In this document: one piece after another, positions 11,706-12,815 of the stretch
Layout of the letters: each line of letters begins with the position of its first letter
Numbering within the stretch: the first letter of the stretch is position 1
Origin: an uncultured Prevotella sp.
Lineage (GTDB): Bacteria > Bacteroidota > Bacteroidia > Bacteroidales > Bacteroidaceae
NCBI GenBank assembly: GCA_900770845.1
Contig: CAAGLS010000048.1
Coordinates: 1-12,815, forward strand
DNA: 12,815 nt
Direction: 5' to 3'
Made by a program: the position numbers and the translations under genes
Notes under the pieces: generated by a model
What the model was told of the DNA's origin: nothing
Database searches by the model: none
The model's input: only the letters and a program-made list of their open reading frames with translations

Positions 11706-12815
11706 TCAGCGGATGAAGAGCAGCTCGCGATACTTGGGCAGTTCCCAAAGCTCGTCGCTGACAATGAGTTCGAGCTTGTCCACCTGGTAGCGGATGGTGT
11801 CGAGCTTGGGGGCCACGGTGTCGTGATACTCGACGGCCCTCTCGCGCGTGTCCTCTATCTTGTTGGCCACCTTGCGGGCGTTGACCAGCTCCTCCACGTT
11901 GGTCTCGATGGTCTGCGTGCGCTCGGCGATCTCACGTATGATCTTCTTGTTGCGGGCGGTGAGTTCGGTGGCGTCGTCGCGGCCGAAGATGGCATACATG
12001 TTCTCCACGTTCTTGGCCAGCCGGCTCTGGTAGTGGGTGGCCACGGGGATGATGTGGTTCATCACCAAGTCGCCCATCACGCGGGCCTCTATCTGGATCT
12101 TCTTGGTGTAGGTCTCCCACTTCACCTCGTTGCGGGCGCGGAGCTCGTTGGCCCTCATCACGTTCTGGCCCTCAAACATACGGATGCTTTCCGGGTCGAG
12201 ATAGCGGTCGAAGCAGAGCGGGCAGGATGGCTCGCAGTCGAGTCCGCGCCGGGCGGCCTCCTGCTTCCACTCCTCGCCGTAGCCATTGCCGTCGAATCGG
12301 ATGGGGCGGCAGGCCTTGATGTCCTCGCGCAGCACGTCGAGGATGGCCGAGGTCTGGTCCACCCCATTGGCGATGAGCGCGTCTGTGCGCGCCTTGAATT
12401 GGGTCAGGGCCTCGGCCACCGCCGTGTTGAGCACAATCAGCGCGGCGGCGCAGTTGGCCTCCGAGCCCACGGCGCGGAACTCGAAGCGGTTGCCGGTAAA
12501 GGCGAATGGCGACGTGCGGTTGCGGTCGGTGTTGTCGATCATCAGCTCGGGAATCTGCGGAATGCCGAGCTTCATGCCGTGCTTGCCCTCCAAGGAGAAG
12601 AGGTCTTTCTTGTCGGCCTTCTCAATGTGGTCGAGCAGGTCGCTCACCTGCTTGCCCAAGAAGCTGGATATGATGGCCGGAGGCGCCTCGTTGGCTCCCA
12701 AGCGGTGGGCGTTGCCCGCGCTCATGATGGAGGCCTTGAGCAGTCCGTTGTGGCGGTATACGCCCATGAGGGTCTCCACGATGAACACCACGAAGCGCAG
12801 GTTGTCCTCCGGGGT
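11706..12815 (-). CDS. glnN: Glutamine synthetase type III, C-terminal half (5' end outside window)
   Basis: ATP-dependent glutamate + ammonia to glutamine, the main ammonia-assimilating enzyme form in many Bacteroidetes. About 369 codons are visible; the frame is open to the right edge, beginning 'TPEDNLRFVVFIVETLMG'. The whole family is about 700-730 residues, so roughly half is present. Diagnostic segments: 'HRLGANEAPPAIISSFLG', 'TDRNRTSPFAFTGNRFEFRA' with 'VGSEANCA' (the GSIII substrate/ATP region), and the long C-terminal helical domain typical of type III, ending 'ELWELPKYRELLFIR'. No frameshift is seen. The annotated left limit is the natural stop; the start and regulatory region lie beyond 12815. 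It is convergent with upp across a shared hairpin. Confidence 0.95.
   Translation of the reverse strand, partial: TPEDNLRFVVFIVETLMGVYRHNGLLKASIMSAGNAHRLGANEAPPAIISSFLGKQVSDLLDHIEKADKKDLFSLEGKHGMKLGIPQIPELMIDNTDRNRTSPFAFTGNRFEFRAVGSEANCAAALIVLNTAVAEALTQFKARTDALIANGVDQTSAILDVLREDIKACRPIRFDGNGYGEEWKQEAARRGLDCEPSCPLCFDRYLDPESIRMFEGQNVMRANELRARNEVKWETYTKKIQIEARVMGDLVMNHIIPVATHYQSRLAKNVENMYAIFGRDDATELTARNKKIIREIAERTQTIETNVEELVNARKVANKIEDTRERAVEYHDTVAPKLDTIRYQVDKLELIVSDELWELPKYRELLFIR

Overview
The window looks like a chromosomal segment of a Prevotella-like Bacteroidales bacterium. This rests on the gene families present (type III glutamine synthetase, ATP-type PEP carboxykinase, the AAA_14/DUF4143 ATPase family, remnants of an aryl-polyene/flexirubin-type cluster) and on promoters of the Bacteroidetes form (TTG, about 20 bp, TAnnTTTG) rather than the enterobacterial form. 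The genus assignment is inference.

Left part (1-1760): a 22-bp iteron-like array (74-151) and a probable promoter precede three gene scraps collapsed into one another. They are the start of a beta-ketoacyl-ACP synthase, an internal piece of a second ketoacyl-synthase-like protein, and the C-terminus of a CrtI/retinol-saturase-like FAD oxidoreductase. All three families co-occur in Bacteroidetes aryl-polyene-type clusters, so this is probably the scar of a deleted cluster. It is followed by a palindromic MITE-like element with a TTTA target duplication (family A) and a second palindromic repeat (family B).

Centre (1759-6794): an accessory block. Two tandem YoeB-type toxin-antitoxin pairs lie on the minus strand. 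They share a 208-bp promoter plus antitoxin-N-terminus segment (3 differences) and a 55-bp downstream segment, but have different antitoxin C-termini and different toxins. They are followed on the plus strand by an apparent operon of unknown function: a 49-residue single-span membrane peptide, a 716-residue coiled-coil protein and a DUF4112 membrane protein. The block ends in a third palindromic element (C) and in inverted copies of B and A. The whole block is therefore bracketed A-B ... B-A.

Right part (7300-12815): an AAA_14/DUF4143 ATPase whose promoter begins just beyond the truncated A copy, then ordinary core metabolism: pckA (minus), upp (plus, divergent from pckA) and the C-terminal half of glnN (minus, convergent with upp, running off the window). 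The core genes have recognisable Bacteroidetes promoters and hairpin terminators.

The best candidates for something undescribed are the coiled-coil/DUF4112 membrane operon and the toxin-antitoxin locus that appears to have exchanged its toxin/neutralisation core between fixed flanks. Both lie in the repeat-bracketed block.
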